Source: Candidatus Sulfotelmatobacter sp.
GTDB taxonomy: Bacteria > Acidobacteriota > Terriglobia > Terriglobales > Acidobacteriaceae
Length of the DNA stretch: 64,000 bases
Direction: 5' to 3'
NCBI GenBank assembly: GCA_030041475.1
Contig: JASHNU010000038.1
Span: 1-64,000, forward strand
Part shown: piece after piece, positions 25,464-34,316 of the stretch
How the letters are laid out: every line of letters begins with the position of its first letter
Numbering within the stretch: position 1 is the first letter of the stretch
Position numbers and translations under genes: made by a program
The notes under the pieces: generated by a model
The model's database searches: none
What the model was told of the DNA's origin: nothing
The model's input: the letters and a program-made list of their open reading frames with translations, nothing else

Positions 25464-26096
25464 TCATACCGCTTTTGCCGTCTTATAGATGATATCGTCT
25501 ATGATTCCGTATTCCTTAGCCTGTTGCGCGTTCATGATGAAGTCGCGCTCGACATCTTTCTCCACCTTGTCCAGTTTCTGCCCGCTGTGCTTCGACAGTA
25601 ACTGGTTCGTAATCTCGCGCATACGCAGAATCTCGCGCGCGTGGATGTCGATGTCGGTCGCCTGACCCGACAACCCGCCCATAGACGGCTGATGTATTAG
25701 AATTCGTGAATTCGGCAGTGCCAATCTCTTTTTGGGTTCGCCTGATGCCAAAAGTAACGCCGCCATCGAGGCCGCCTGCCCGACGCACAGTGTCATGACA
25801 TCGTTTTTCACGTATTGCATGGTGTCGTAAATCGCCATGCCGGCCGTGATCGAGCCGCCGGGAGAGTTGATGTAAAGCTGGATGTCTTTCTCCGGATCTT
25901 CCTGAGCCAGAAACAACATCTGCGCGATCACCAGGTTGGCGATGTTGTCGTCAATCGGCGTCCCTATGAAAATGATGTTATCTCTTAAGAGCCGGGAGTA
26001 GATGTCGTAGGCGCGCTCGCCGCGCCCGGTCTGCTCGATGACCATGGGAACCAGCATCATGTGAGGATCATTTCGGGAATCGTTATTATTTTTCAC
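25464..26096 (-). CDS. clpP: ClpP, proteolytic subunit of ClpXP
   Basis: A 210-aa serine peptidase with the catalytic serine in [13 protein letters not shown], histidine in [10 protein letters not shown] and the downstream aspartate region. The N-terminal [20 protein letters not shown] is standard for ClpP. Three in-frame GTG codons (26111, 26102, 26096) could start it; AAGGTG five bases before 26096 favours the last. It lies between tig and clpX, the usual order. Confidence 0.96.
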   Translation of the reverse strand: MKNNNDSRNDPHMMLVPMVIEQTGRGERAYDIYSRLLRDNIIFIGTPIDDNIANLVIAQMLFLAQEDPEKDIQLYINSPGGSITAGMAIYDTMQYVKNDVMTLCVGQAASMAALLLASGEPKKRLALPNSRILIHQPSMGGLSGQATDIDIHAREILRMREITNQLLSKHSGQKLDKVEKDVERDFIMNAQQAKEYGIIDDIIYKTAKAV

Positions 26097-26173
26097 GTTC
26101 ACCTTCCACACTCCGCCCCGGCGCGACGTCTTTTCTGCGGGGCAGGGCCGAAAGGTCCGCGCGGTTGCAGCCT

Positions 26174-27493
26174 TTACGCGGACTGGTGATACAAAAATTC
26201 GAGGGTCTTTTCGCTGCGGATTCTGTTGCGAATTCTAGCGAGGCCCCCATCCTCTGTCAAACGGGCGCGGACCGCTTCGGGAGACTGTTTGGACTGGCGG
26301 GCGAGGGCTTCAATCTCATGATTGAATTCCTCGTCGCTGACCGCAATTCCTTCCAGCTCCGCGATGCGTTCCAGTAACAACGACGACTTTACATCCTGCA
26401 CCGCCTGGTCGCGCTGGCCAGCGCGCAGGCGGGGCAGATCCATTTTCTTCATGTCCTCCATCTTCATGCCCTGCGCGGCCAGAGCGCGCAGCCCGCGTTC
26501 CAGGCGCAGATCGATCTGCCGGTCGATGAGCGACTCCGGGACTTCGAAATCGTTGCGCTTGACCAGTTCGGCGACCAGCTTGTCTTTGGCTTCGCGCTCG
26601 GCCGCGTGCTTGCGCTCGGCCAACATGTTTTCGCGAATCTGCTTGCGTACCTGATCCAGGCTCGTGAACTCGCCCAGTTCTTTCGCAAAATCGTCGTTCA
26701 GTTCGGGAAGAGTCTTCTGCTTGATGGCGTGAATCTTCACCGTGTAGACAAGGGTCTTGCCGGCAAGCCGTTTATCCTGCGCATCTTCGGGATACACGAC
26801 GTCAAATTCGCGGGTATCGCCGGCATTGGCGCCGCGCAAGTTTTCACTGAACTCGGCGACGGTGTTCTTGCCGCCGATCTCGATGAGAACTTCGTCCATG
26901 TGAACGGGCATGGTTTTGTCGTTATTGTCTTTTGGGGCGTGCTTCGCGCCGCTGTCCCCTTCTTTTGGTTTGCCGTCCATTGACGCCTGGGCAAAATCGC
27001 CGTCGGCGAGCGGGCGACCTTCGACCGAGGTAAACGTGGCGTGCTGCTCGCGCACGTTGTTCAGCGCGTCTTCGACCTCTTCGTCTTTGACTTCAATCTG
27101 CGGATGGTCGGCGCGCAGCTCCTTGTAGCCTTCGACCTTGATCTCAGGCATGACTTCGAAGCTCGCCTTGAAGCGCAGCGGTTCGCCGTCATGAATGTGC
27201 AGATCTGTGACGCGCGGCTGCGACACCGGAACCATCCCTTGCTTTTCGGCTTCTTGGTTGAAGTAACGCGGGACGAGCGCCTCGACCACATCGCTTTTCA
27301 GGTCTTCTTTAAACCGCTGGCGGATGATCGACGCCGGCACATGCCCGCGGCGGAAACCGGGCAGGCGCGCCATCTTCTGATATTTCTGGATGATCACTTC
27401 GGTTTCGCGGGCGACTTCCTCGGCCGGAATCTCGACGGAAATCTCGCGCTTCACGCCGCTCTGCTTCGCATCCGCTGTTTCAGTAGGACTCAC
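26174..27493 (-). CDS. tig: Trigger factor, ribosome-associated chaperone
   Basis: A protein of about 439 aa: N-terminal ribosome-binding domain with the signature [12 protein letters not shown], middle FKBP-like PPIase region, and C-terminal helical arms. It binds nascent chains at the ribosome exit. A linker around residues 170-200 is longer and more polar than usual ([20 protein letters not shown]). The start is uncertain: GTG 27493 ([10 protein letters not shown]) is chosen because GGGGAG lies upstream, though spacing is long; the open frame extends further with an atypical sequence. Confidence 0.93.
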   Translation of the reverse strand: MSPTETADAKQSGVKREISVEIPAEEVARETEVIIQKYQKMARLPGFRRGHVPASIIRQRFKEDLKSDVVEALVPRYFNQEAEKQGMVPVSQPRVTDLHIHDGEPLRFKASFEVMPEIKVEGYKELRADHPQIEVKDEEVEDALNNVREQHATFTSVEGRPLADGDFAQASMDGKPKEGDSGAKHAPKDNNDKTMPVHMDEVLIEIGGKNTVAEFSENLRGANAGDTREFDVVYPEDAQDKRLAGKTLVYTVKIHAIKQKTLPELNDDFAKELGEFTSLDQVRKQIRENMLAERKHAAEREAKDKLVAELVKRNDFEVPESLIDRQIDLRLERGLRALAAQGMKMEDMKKMDLPRLRAGQRDQAVQDVKSSLLLERIAELEGIAVSDEEFNHEIEALARQSKQSPEAVRARLTEDGGLARIRNRIRSEKTLEFLYHQSA

Positions 27494-27632
27494 GATTTCG
27501 TTTAACACTCCCCTAATCTTTGAGTGTAAAGAGTAAGGGAGAGCAGCGTCAAACGGCAGCAACGGAAGTGTGGCCGGGGTGTCCCAAACTGAACCGCTGC
27601 AGGTCCCGCCCGCTGATAGTGGGCAGCGAAAC

Positions 27633-27941
27633 CTATCTCGCAATGGCGGAGTTGTCGTGGCGGATCATGAGCCTGGACTGCGCCAGCTGCTTCAGATCGA
27701 GTTCACCACGGCCCTCTGTATCCAGCTGGTTGAACTCAGCTTCCATGAAGCTCATCCATTCCTTCTTGGAGATCTTGCCGTTATTGTCCGCGTCCATGAG
27801 CAGCAAGAGTTCTTTAACGTCGCTGCTGGCGATGGCAAGCTTGTCTGGCGGCTTGGAAGTGGGCGCCTTTTGCGCCAGGGAACTCCCCACGATTGTGCCG
27901 GTTACACCCATAAGCGCGAGCAATAGATTTCTGCGTGTCAT
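27633..27941 (-). CDS. Exported EF-hand protein
   Basis: A 102-aa protein with a short basic N-terminus and hydrophobic segment (MTRRNLLLALMGVTGTIVGS), probably a signal peptide, then a canonical EF-hand loop DADNNGKISKKEW and a second, weaker loop DTEGRGELDLKQL. It is likely a small periplasmic calcium-binding protein. It is divergent from the uracil-DNA glycosylase gene. Confidence 0.75.
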   Translation of the reverse strand: MTRRNLLLALMGVTGTIVGSSLAQKAPTSKPPDKLAIASSDVKELLLLMDADNNGKISKKEWMSFMEAEFNQLDTEGRGELDLKQLAQSRLMIRHDNSAIAR

Positions 27942-28105
27942 TTCTGTACGCCCCCGTGTTCGCGTCGCGACGACCTGTGGTCTTCAGTCAGGCCTATCGC
28001 GACGAACTGGACCCGATAGATTTTGGCGCGATTTTGGCTGGTTGCGGTAGTTACGCGGGTAACAGGTTACTTGTCCAACCCTGCGGTGGAGTGCCATGTG
28101 GTGTA

Positions 28106-28873
28106 ATGGCTATCGTGTCGTGGCTGACGATACTCAACCGTGAAGTGGTGGTGTGCACGCTCTGTCCGCGACTGGTAGCCTATCGCGAGCAGGTTGCGCG
28201 CGAGAAGCGGCGCGCGTATCGCGAGTGGGACTATTGGGGCAAGCCGGTGCCCGGCTTTGGCGATCCAGAGGCGCGCGTGCTCATCATGGGGCTGGCTCCC
28301 GGGGCGCATGGATCGAATCGGACGGGACGTCCGTTTACCGGCGATGCCAGCGGCAACTTCATGTATCCGGTGTTGTACGAGACTGGCTTTGCGAACCAGC
28401 CTGCGGCAACTGATCGCAACGACGGCCTGAAGCTGAACGATCTTTACATCACGGCCGCCGTGCGCTGCGCGCCGCCGGACAATAAGCCGTCGCCGCAAGA
28501 ACTGGCGAACTGCTCGCACTTTCTCGATCGCGAGCTGGCAGGACTCAAGCGAGTGAGAGTGGTGGTGGCGCTGGGCAAGATCGGATTCGATGCTTATCTG
28601 AACTATCTCCGCCGTCATCTTACCCACCCCAACGGCGCAAAGAACACGCCGTTAGAGCCTGCCCTGAGCGAGCGCAGCGAGTCGAAGGGATGGGGCACCC
28701 AGTTCAGTAAAAGGGACTACGTCTTCAAACACGGCGCCAGCTACCGGTTGCCCGACGGCCGAGTGTTACTGGCGTCATACCATCCGTCGAACCAGAACAC
28801 GCAGACCGGCAAGCTGACGCGAAAACTGTTTGTGGAGATATTCAAGCGGGCGGCAAAGCTTGCCGATAGATAA
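28106..28873 (+). CDS. Uracil-DNA glycosylase, family 5 (UDGb-like), with a REP-derived insertion
   Basis: A 255-aa iron-sulfur uracil-DNA glycosylase. The catalytic motif region reads LIMGLAPGAHGSNRTGRPFTGD; C17, C20, C121 and C136 are in the right places for the [4Fe-4S] cluster; the C-terminal motif is LASYHPSNQNTQTGK. Members remove uracil and other deaminated bases from DNA. Residues about 184-200 (LEPALSERSESKGWG) are encoded by a REP-like palindrome (28661-28700) that keeps the frame. ATG 28106 is preferred; GTG 28091 is possible, and the open frame extends upstream without family similarity. Confidence 0.87.
   Translation: MAIVSWLTILNREVVVCTLCPRLVAYREQVAREKRRAYREWDYWGKPVPGFGDPEARVLIMGLAPGAHGSNRTGRPFTGDASGNFMYPVLYETGFANQPAATDRNDGLKLNDLYITAAVRCAPPDNKPSPQELANCSHFLDRELAGLKRVRVVVALGKIGFDAYLNYLRRHLTHPNGAKNTPLEPALSERSESKGWGTQFSKRDYVFKHGASYRLPDGRVLLASYHPSNQNTQTGKLTRKLFVEIFKRAAKLADR
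28661..28700. repeat. REP-like palindromic element inside the UDG gene
   Basis: The segment contains CTGAGCGAGCGCAGCGAGTC followed by GAAGGGATGGGGCACCC. This type of GAGCGnAGCGAG repeat is common between genes in acidobacterial and other high-GC genomes, where it ends in GGGGCACCC-like sequence (known from general experience, not searched here). In frame it reads ALSERSESKGWGT. Confidence 0.6.
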
Positions 28874-28968
28874 GCAGAGGCGCCGCTCGAGCCGGATCGA
28901 CCGACCTTCCCCTCAATGGGGTCACAGCCGACAATGCAGGGTCACGAACCGGGGCGGCGCCTGCGAAA

Positions 28969-29002
28969 TTTCACCTGATTCTTACCTGAGGTTTCACCTG
29001 AT
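28969..29002. repeat. 11-bp direct repeat TTTCACCTGAT
   Basis: Two exact copies (28969-28979 and 28992-29002) are separated by 12 bases; the second covers the stop codon end of the minus-strand gene at 28994. It may reflect slippage or a small duplication at the gene end. Confidence 0.45.
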
Positions 29003-29560
29003 CTTTGTCACGGTGACTTCCAACTGAAACTGGCGGCGGGAGTTGGGGTCGTCCGCGCTGCCGATTACGACCGGCTTGGTCAAGGGCAGAAGAACCGAGC
29101 CACCCATTTTCAGCTGCCGCACCGCCGGATGTAAATCTCGCCTTTCCCCCGGGCCTGGCTCCATGGCGAAATTGCTGTTCTCGATACGCACGTTCAGTTC
29201 GGTCTGGTCCCGGTTTTCGCCGATGCGCGCCCAGACGTTGGTTCCCACGTCCATATATTGAAACTCGCCGTCCTTTACCTCTACAGGAACTCGAGTGCCG
29301 ATCTTGATTTCGTCGCTGCCGTTGGAGTTCAGATTCATGGAGTACTGGCGCGAATTGATCTTCTTTCCGTCCTCGAGTTCATTGATCGAAAACTCGAGAT
29401 GATATTGCTCGATGGGCGGGCGGGACTTGGTCGTCTGCTCTGCAGGCTTTTCTGCCTGCGCTTTAGACGAAGAGGTCGTGTCCTGTCCCGCGATTACGGG
29501 CGCACATAGCGTTGCGCAACTTAAGATGACCGCCAGATAAAGAGCTGGTTTTTTCAGCAT
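28994..29560 (-). CDS. Secreted protein of unknown function in a sigma/anti-sigma operon
   Basis: A 188-aa protein with a clear signal peptide (MLKKPALYLAVILSCATLCAPVIA), a polar linker, and a beta-rich domain (EQYHLEFSINELEDGKKINS; RVPVEVKDGEFQYMDVGTN). No catalytic motif is recognised. GGAGAA precedes the start. It is the third gene after an ECF sigma factor and an anti-sigma-like protein, so it may be an envelope component under their control. Confidence 0.7.
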   Translation of the reverse strand: MLKKPALYLAVILSCATLCAPVIAGQDTTSSSKAQAEKPAEQTTKSRPPIEQYHLEFSINELEDGKKINSRQYSMNLNSNGSDEIKIGTRVPVEVKDGEFQYMDVGTNVWARIGENRDQTELNVRIENSNFAMEPGPGERRDLHPAVRQLKMGGSVLLPLTKPVVIGSADDPNSRRQFQLEVTVTKIR

Positions 29561-29569
29561 TCGATTCTC

Positions 29570-30226
29570 CTATCGGTTTGGGTTTTCTTTGTGGGAATCA
29601 GTAATCTGTTCAGGGCCGGCATTGCCGGAGTCGCTAAACACCTCCCTTCGATCCCTTTCCAATTCTTCGTTCGTTACGCGCGCGATCAGCACCGCTTGCC
29701 GGTGGTAGTGCGCCACGTAATCCACCAAAATCTGCTCCTCGCGGGTGAGCGGCTGCGGCGAAGGAAATACTTCGAGCTTGGGGCCGGGCGTTGCGGCGGC
29801 TAGATTCGGATGGAAGGGCCGCCCGGCTGTTGGCGCCGGATGTGTGCCGATATGCACCGACTTTCCGCTGCCATTGAACGCGACCGCCGTTTTTGCTTCC
29901 TGTGCGCCCGGTGTTCGGCTCGCCGGGGTTGTGATCGAAGAAGGCCTCGCAATCGCGGGACGGGCTGGCTGCCCGGATCTCCACGCGAACACAGCCACAA
30001 CGATTCCCGCCGCAACAGCTGTCGCGATCCATTGCCACCAGCGCGGCCGGGCCTTGTTCGAAGCCTGTCCCTCTTGGGCCCGGAGGTTGGCGAGAACTCG
30101 TTCCGGCAATCCGATCCGCGGTTCAACGGCGGCGTATTTTGCCAGCGCGGCGTCGAGGATGTGGTCGAGTTCATCCCGCCGCTCGTCGTGATCCATATCA
30201 GCCCGGTTCTGAGTTTTGTCCGTCAT
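29570..30226 (-). CDS. Membrane protein, probable anti-sigma factor
   Basis: A 218-aa protein with a helical cytoplasmic N-terminus (DELDHILDAALAKYAAVEPRIGLPERVLANLRAQ), a single membrane segment (WWQWIATAVAAGIVVAVFAW, about 63-82), a low-complexity Ala/Pro/Thr linker and a C-terminal extracytoplasmic region. No zinc motif is present. The position 18 bp after an ECF sigma gene and the membrane topology suggest an anti-sigma factor; direct sequence evidence is limited. Confidence 0.65.
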   Translation of the reverse strand: MTDKTQNRADMDHDERRDELDHILDAALAKYAAVEPRIGLPERVLANLRAQEGQASNKARPRWWQWIATAVAAGIVVAVFAWRSGQPARPAIARPSSITTPASRTPGAQEAKTAVAFNGSGKSVHIGTHPAPTAGRPFHPNLAAATPGPKLEVFPSPQPLTREEQILVDYVAHYHRQAVLIARVTNEELERDRREVFSDSGNAGPEQITDSHKENPNR

Positions 30227-30244
30227 GTCCCACCTGGTTCTTTC

Positions 30245-30877
30245 TTATCTACTCCCAGCCAGTTGCAAAGCCAGTTTCGCCTTCAGAATCTGCCGCGCGC
30301 GAAAGACTCGCGAGCGCACCGCGGCTTCTTTGATGTCCAGCGTCGCGGCAACTTCTCGCGGCGACATTTCTTCGATCGTCGAGAGAATCAGCGGTTCACG
30401 CAATTTCCCGGGTAAGGCCGCAACCAATTTCTCGATGGCCGCCGCGACCTGGATGCCCTGGACCGCCTCGTCAGCTGGAGCGTCAATTGAAACCGCTTCC
30501 GACGCGGGCTTTTCGGGATCATCGAGTGATATCTCGACATGCCACCCGTGGGTCCTGGTGCGGTCCACTGCGACGCGCCACGCGATTCGCGCCAGCCACG
30601 TTTTCGGTTCCTTCACGCTGGCCAGTTTTGAGCTGTAACGGAGTACGCGCACAAAAGTCTCCTGCGTCGCGTCCTCGGCGTCGTGATGCCGGCGGAGGAC
30701 TGCATACGCGATGCGGTAAACCATACGCCCGTGCTCACGAACGAGAGTTTCAATCGCCTCGTCTTTGAGCTCGCTGCGGCTGCGCTCAACAGGACTGCTC
30801 TCGGCCTTGCTGGGTCTAACCGGCGCCAATCCGTTCAGGATCGCCTCTCCTGCCACCACTTGTTTGCCCTCACCCAT
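30245..30877 (-). CDS. ECF-type RNA polymerase sigma factor
   Basis: A 210-aa sigma70-family ECF protein. Region 2 reads LVREHGRMVYRIAYAVLRRHHDAEDATQETFVRVLRY, with the DAEDATQETF core; region 4 is LPGKLREPLILSTIEEMSPREVAATLDIKEAAVRSRVFRARQIL. It would direct transcription of an envelope or stress regulon, held by the product of the next gene. ATG 30877 is preferred; the frame extends 27 codons upstream to 30958 without family similarity. Confidence 0.9.
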   Translation of the reverse strand: MGEGKQVVAGEAILNGLAPVRPSKAESSPVERSRSELKDEAIETLVREHGRMVYRIAYAVLRRHHDAEDATQETFVRVLRYSSKLASVKEPKTWLARIAWRVAVDRTRTHGWHVEISLDDPEKPASEAVSIDAPADEAVQGIQVAAAIEKLVAALPGKLREPLILSTIEEMSPREVAATLDIKEAAVRSRVFRARQILKAKLALQLAGSR

Positions 30878-31031
30878 GAAGACCGTCCCAGTGCCAGATA
30901 TGTTCAGGAATTTCTTGAAGCCCACTGGAGAACGAGAAGAAAGCAGCAGGTTGCACAAATGGGCCCTTTTTTGTCACTCGGGGCGATCACCGTTGGCCAC
31001 GAGGAGTACGCGCTCGCGGAGTCTGGCAAAA

Positions 31032-31063
31032 AAGCAGGTTCCTCGCTTTGCTCGGAGTGACAA
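31032..31063. repeat. REP-like half element (GTCACTCCGAGC type)
   Basis: The minus strand reads CTTGTCACTCCGAGCAAAGC followed by GAGGAACCTGCTT, closely matching one arm of the palindrome at 38222-38300. A partial left arm (TTTTTTGTCACTCGGGGCG at 30969-30987) suggests a decayed or split pair. It lies in the gap between murB and the sigma gene. Confidence 0.5.
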
Positions 31064-31124
31064 GAACGCTCAGGATAAACGAAGGTCGAATGAAGCTGGA
31101 ACAGGAAGGCGTTACAGACCCGCG

Positions 31125-32180
31125 TTACAGACCCACCATGACCGGCTCGGTTTGCAGGCTGATGCCCCAGAGTTCCTCGACGCGATGCTGGATTTGGTCC
31201 TTGAGCGCGAGGATCTCGGACGCCGTGGCGCCGCCACGGTTGACAATGGCGAGAGCATGTTTGGTCGACAGGCCGGTGTGGCCGAACCCGTATCCGCGGG
31301 CAAAGCCGGAGTGCTCGACCAGCCAGGCAGCCGATACTTTCTTGCTTTTCTGGAGCGCAGGGTATGCGGGAACGCTCAATCCCCTGGCAGCGGCGCGCTT
31401 TCTCAGGTCTTCGTGCTGCGCTTCGGAAAGCACGGGATTCTTGAAAAACGATCCCGCGCTTTGGCTGTCGGGATCGCCGGGCGTGATCAGCATGCCTTTG
31501 CGTCCGCGGATGTAGCGGACGGCCTCACGCGTTTCGGCGAGGTTCGGCCTCGTTTCGCGTCCTTCAAAGTGCTTTTTCAGATCGGCGTATTCCACATGCG
31601 GCTCGCCGCCGGGCGTCAGAGCATAGGTGACGCGCAGAATGATGAAGCGGTCGCGCTCAGTAGTATTGAAGATGCTGGCGCGATAGGAGAAGCCGCAGGC
31701 TTCCTTACACAATTCGCGCAACCTTCCTTCGCGCAAATCGAAGGCCTCGACGGACTCGATGGTCTCCGACACTTCCTGGCCGTATGCGCCGACGTTCTGC
31801 ACTGGCGTGCCGCCCACACTTCCCGGAATTCCGCTCAGGCATTCGACGCCTGCGCATTTCGTGGCGACGGCGAGCGAGACGAAGCGATCCCAGATTTCGC
31901 CAGCGCCCACCTCGAACAACACTTTGCCTTCGTGGTTGCGGCCGGGACGCTGGTCGATGCCCGTGATCGCGACCTTGAGCACCAGGCCGGGCCAGCCGGA
32001 GTCGGCGACGAGAAGGTTGCTGCCGCCGCCGAGAACGAAGAGCGGCAGGTTTTTGGTACGTGAAAATGCGGCAGCCTCTTCGACTTCGCTGCCCGATTTC
32101 GCCTCGATAAAAAAGCGCGCCGGGCCGCCGAGGCCGAATGTGGTCAGCGGGCCAAGCGGAATGTTTTCATAGAGGATCAC
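31125..32180 (-). CDS. murB: UDP-N-acetylenolpyruvoylglucosamine reductase MurB (type I)
   Basis: A 351-aa FAD enzyme that reduces UDP-GlcNAc-enolpyruvate to UDP-MurNAc in peptidoglycan synthesis. Family marks: NIPLGPLTTFGLGGPARFF, VLGGGSNLLVAD, SGIPGSVGGTPVQNVGAYGQE, the proton-donor serine region QSAGSFFKNP, and KHALAIVNRGGATASEIL. The length and FKNP form fit the E. coli-like type I. GTG start at 32180. Confidence 0.96.
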   Translation of the reverse strand: MILYENIPLGPLTTFGLGGPARFFIEAKSGSEVEEAAAFSRTKNLPLFVLGGGSNLLVADSGWPGLVLKVAITGIDQRPGRNHEGKVLFEVGAGEIWDRFVSLAVATKCAGVECLSGIPGSVGGTPVQNVGAYGQEVSETIESVEAFDLREGRLRELCKEACGFSYRASIFNTTERDRFIILRVTYALTPGGEPHVEYADLKKHFEGRETRPNLAETREAVRYIRGRKGMLITPGDPDSQSAGSFFKNPVLSEAQHEDLRKRAAARGLSVPAYPALQKSKKVSAAWLVEHSGFARGYGFGHTGLSTKHALAIVNRGGATASEILALKDQIQHRVEELWGISLQTEPVMVGL

Positions 32181-32219
32181 CGGCTTTCAATATACACACG
32201 GGATCGGCGACGTGGCGTG

Positions 32220-33482
32220 CTACTTCTTGGCGCTCATCATGAACGCCTTCACCACGATCGCATTCGGCTGTACGCCTACGGGAATCAGCGTAAGCAGCGA
32301 GTATTCGCCAGGCTCAAGTTTGCGCGGCGTGCGCTTCTGGATCACGGTGAGGTCGCCCGACTGTGTGTCGAGGACGAGAAGATAGTTCTGGTCGGGCGTG
32401 AGCGCAAGCGCGTCGGGGCGGCTGCCTACGGTCAGAGTGGCGATGCGGCGGCCCATGTCGATGTCGTAGACGGCGATGCTGTTTGACCCGAAGTTCGATA
32501 CGTAAAGCCGCGAGTTGTCGAGCGTGACCACGCCGTGCGCGGGATGCTGGCCGATCTCCGTGCTGCTCCCGACTTCATCGTTCCCGGTCTCTACAATGGA
32601 AATGCTGTCAGAGTCAAAGTTGCACACGATCATCTCGCCGCCATCGGGCTTCAGCGCAAGGCTGACGGGCGTGTGGCCGACGTCGAGCAGCGCGAGAACC
32701 CGATCGTTTTTCTGAGAACCGCTGGATTGCGCTTCGCTCGTCGGACTGCCAGCGGCCTGCGTGGGTTTGTCCTCCTTATCCACTCCGTTCCGTGGAGTGC
32801 TTTGCGAATTGGTGTTGGCAAGCGCAATCGAAGCTACCTGGGAAGATCCCGAACACGACACGAAGGCCTTCGACGAATCCGGAAGAATGGCGATGTCTTC
32901 CGGTTGCTGGCAGACGGGCAGGGTCGCGCGCGCACGTAGATTGACAGCATCGAGGATCGTAACCGTGTTGTCGCCGCGATTCGAGACGACGACGGTCGAG
33001 CCATCGGGCGAAACCCTTGCCAGCCCTGGCGCTGCGCCGACTCGAATGTTGCCGAGAACGATTCGCTTCTCCAGATCGATCACGCTCACGTTCGACGAGC
33101 CGGAGTTGGCGACGTAGGCGCGCTTGCCGTCGGCGGCGACGTCAATGAAGTAGGGCCGGCCGTGGACGCCGATCGTGGCGACGACTGTATTGGTCTCAGC
33201 GTCGATCACGCTGACGTTGTTGGAGTTGGTGTTGACCACGTAGATTTCATTCTTCCTGCTGTTGGCGGCAATGCCGGTCGGCTCGCTGCCCACAGGAATT
33301 GTCTTCGCGAGCGCGAACGTGCGCAGGTCAATCACGCTGACTGTGTTGCTCCTGCCGTTGGTGACGTAGGCGTACTCGCGGAAGGCTGGGCCGTAGTCGG
33401 GCAGCGCCCGCTCTCGGAAATACCACCATCCGATCCCGGCGAGGATGGGGATGAGGACAACGATGAAGAGGAGTTTGCGCAA
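32220..33482 (-). CDS. YVTN/YncE-type beta-propeller protein, membrane-anchored or exported
   Basis: A 420-aa protein with an N-terminal hydrophobic segment (LLFIVVLIPILAGIGWWYF) and six to seven repeats of the YVTN type (AYVTNGRSNTVSVIDLRTF; IYVVNTNSNNVSVIDAETN; AYVANSGSSNVSVIDLEKR; LYVSNFGSNSIAVYDIDMG). A polar insert near residue 230-260 breaks the propeller. Such proteins are seen in the periplasm, often with unknown ligand. The start is a TTG; a somewhat later start is possible but would lose the membrane segment. Confidence 0.82.
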   Translation of the reverse strand: MRKLLFIVVLIPILAGIGWWYFRERALPDYGPAFREYAYVTNGRSNTVSVIDLRTFALAKTIPVGSEPTGIAANSRKNEIYVVNTNSNNVSVIDAETNTVVATIGVHGRPYFIDVAADGKRAYVANSGSSNVSVIDLEKRIVLGNIRVGAAPGLARVSPDGSTVVVSNRGDNTVTILDAVNLRARATLPVCQQPEDIAILPDSSKAFVSCSGSSQVASIALANTNSQSTPRNGVDKEDKPTQAAGSPTSEAQSSGSQKNDRVLALLDVGHTPVSLALKPDGGEMIVCNFDSDSISIVETGNDEVGSSTEIGQHPAHGVVTLDNSRLYVSNFGSNSIAVYDIDMGRRIATLTVGSRPDALALTPDQNYLLVLDTQSGDLTVIQKRTPRKLEPGEYSLLTLIPVGVQPNAIVVKAFMMSAKK

Positions 33483-33539
33483 GTGACGGCTCTGGAGAAG
33501 CAGAAAGATTAGCAGAATCGGAACGCTGAGCGCTTGGCT

Positions 33540-34304
33540 CTAACGGTCGTAGAGCTTGAACGAGACTTCGACTTGAATTTCGGTGGCGACAGGTTTGCCA
33601 TCTTTGGTTCCGGGTGCGAATTTCCATTGCTTTACGGCAGTGAGAGCGTTGTCGCTCAGGCTCGCTTCGGCGCTGCAGACCAGTTGCAGGTCGCGCGGCA
33701 AACCGTCAGGTCCGACCACGAGGTCGATATCGACATTGCCTTGCCGTGCTGCTTTGCGGGCTGTTTCTGAGAACTCCGGCTCAGGGGAATAGATTGCTTT
33801 CGGCGCAATCATTCCCGGCTCGGACATGTGGTGGACGTCGGGAGCAAGGTTCTGCCTGCGAGCCCTCGTTAACGTCGGTGGCGCTTCGGGAGGGGGCGAT
33901 TCCAGTTCCACGTCGCTGGTTGCCTCTTGCAGCATCGGGTCAAATCGGATGTGGATTTTGTAAATTGTTTCGACCGCGTATCCATGCCTCACCTCCGGGC
34001 GAAAGCGCCACTTTCGAGCCGCGGCATGAGCGGGTTGTGAGAAGTAGGGATCGCCGCTCAGAACGGCCAGATCCGTTATTCTCCCGTCAGGCGCTATGAC
34101 CGCCCTCAAATCGACTGTGCCCGCAGTTCCGTTGCGAAGGGCGTCCTTGGGGTACTTTGGCCGAACCATGTTTTCGGGGTAATAGTCCGATTTTGCGGCT
34201 GGCGGAGGGCAGGGAGGGATTTCATTCTGCTGAACAGCCTGGCCCGCCAGCAGAGGAGCAACGAGGAGACCAAAGCCAAGCAATAACACCTCGACCTCGA
34301 TCAT
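33540..34304 (-). CDS. Protein with two TonB C-terminal-like domains
   Basis: A 254-aa exported or anchored protein. After a hydrophobic N-terminus (1-22) come two TonB_C-like modules: VRPKYPKDALRNGTAGTVDLRAVIAPDGRITDLAVLSGDP followed by AARKWRFRP, and PEPEFSETARKAARQGNVDIDLVVGPDGLPRDLQLV followed by AVKQWKFAPGTKDGKPV. The usual cytoplasmic anchor and Pro/Lys-rich spacer of energy-transducing TonB are missing. It may be a periplasmic TonB-like adaptor, common in acidobacteria. Confidence 0.8.
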   Translation of the reverse strand: MIEVEVLLLGFGLLVAPLLAGQAVQQNEIPPCPPPAAKSDYYPENMVRPKYPKDALRNGTAGTVDLRAVIAPDGRITDLAVLSGDPYFSQPAHAAARKWRFRPEVRHGYAVETIYKIHIRFDPMLQEATSDVELESPPPEAPPTLTRARRQNLAPDVHHMSEPGMIAPKAIYSPEPEFSETARKAARQGNVDIDLVVGPDGLPRDLQLVCSAEASLSDNALTAVKQWKFAPGTKDGKPVATEIQVEVSFKLYDR

Positions 34305-34316
34305 AGATCGAAACTC

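Noticed and set aside
30765-32063. 432-codon plus-strand open frame opposite the sigma gene and murB
   Set aside because: It crosses an intergenic REP element and two certain minus-strand genes; no motif.
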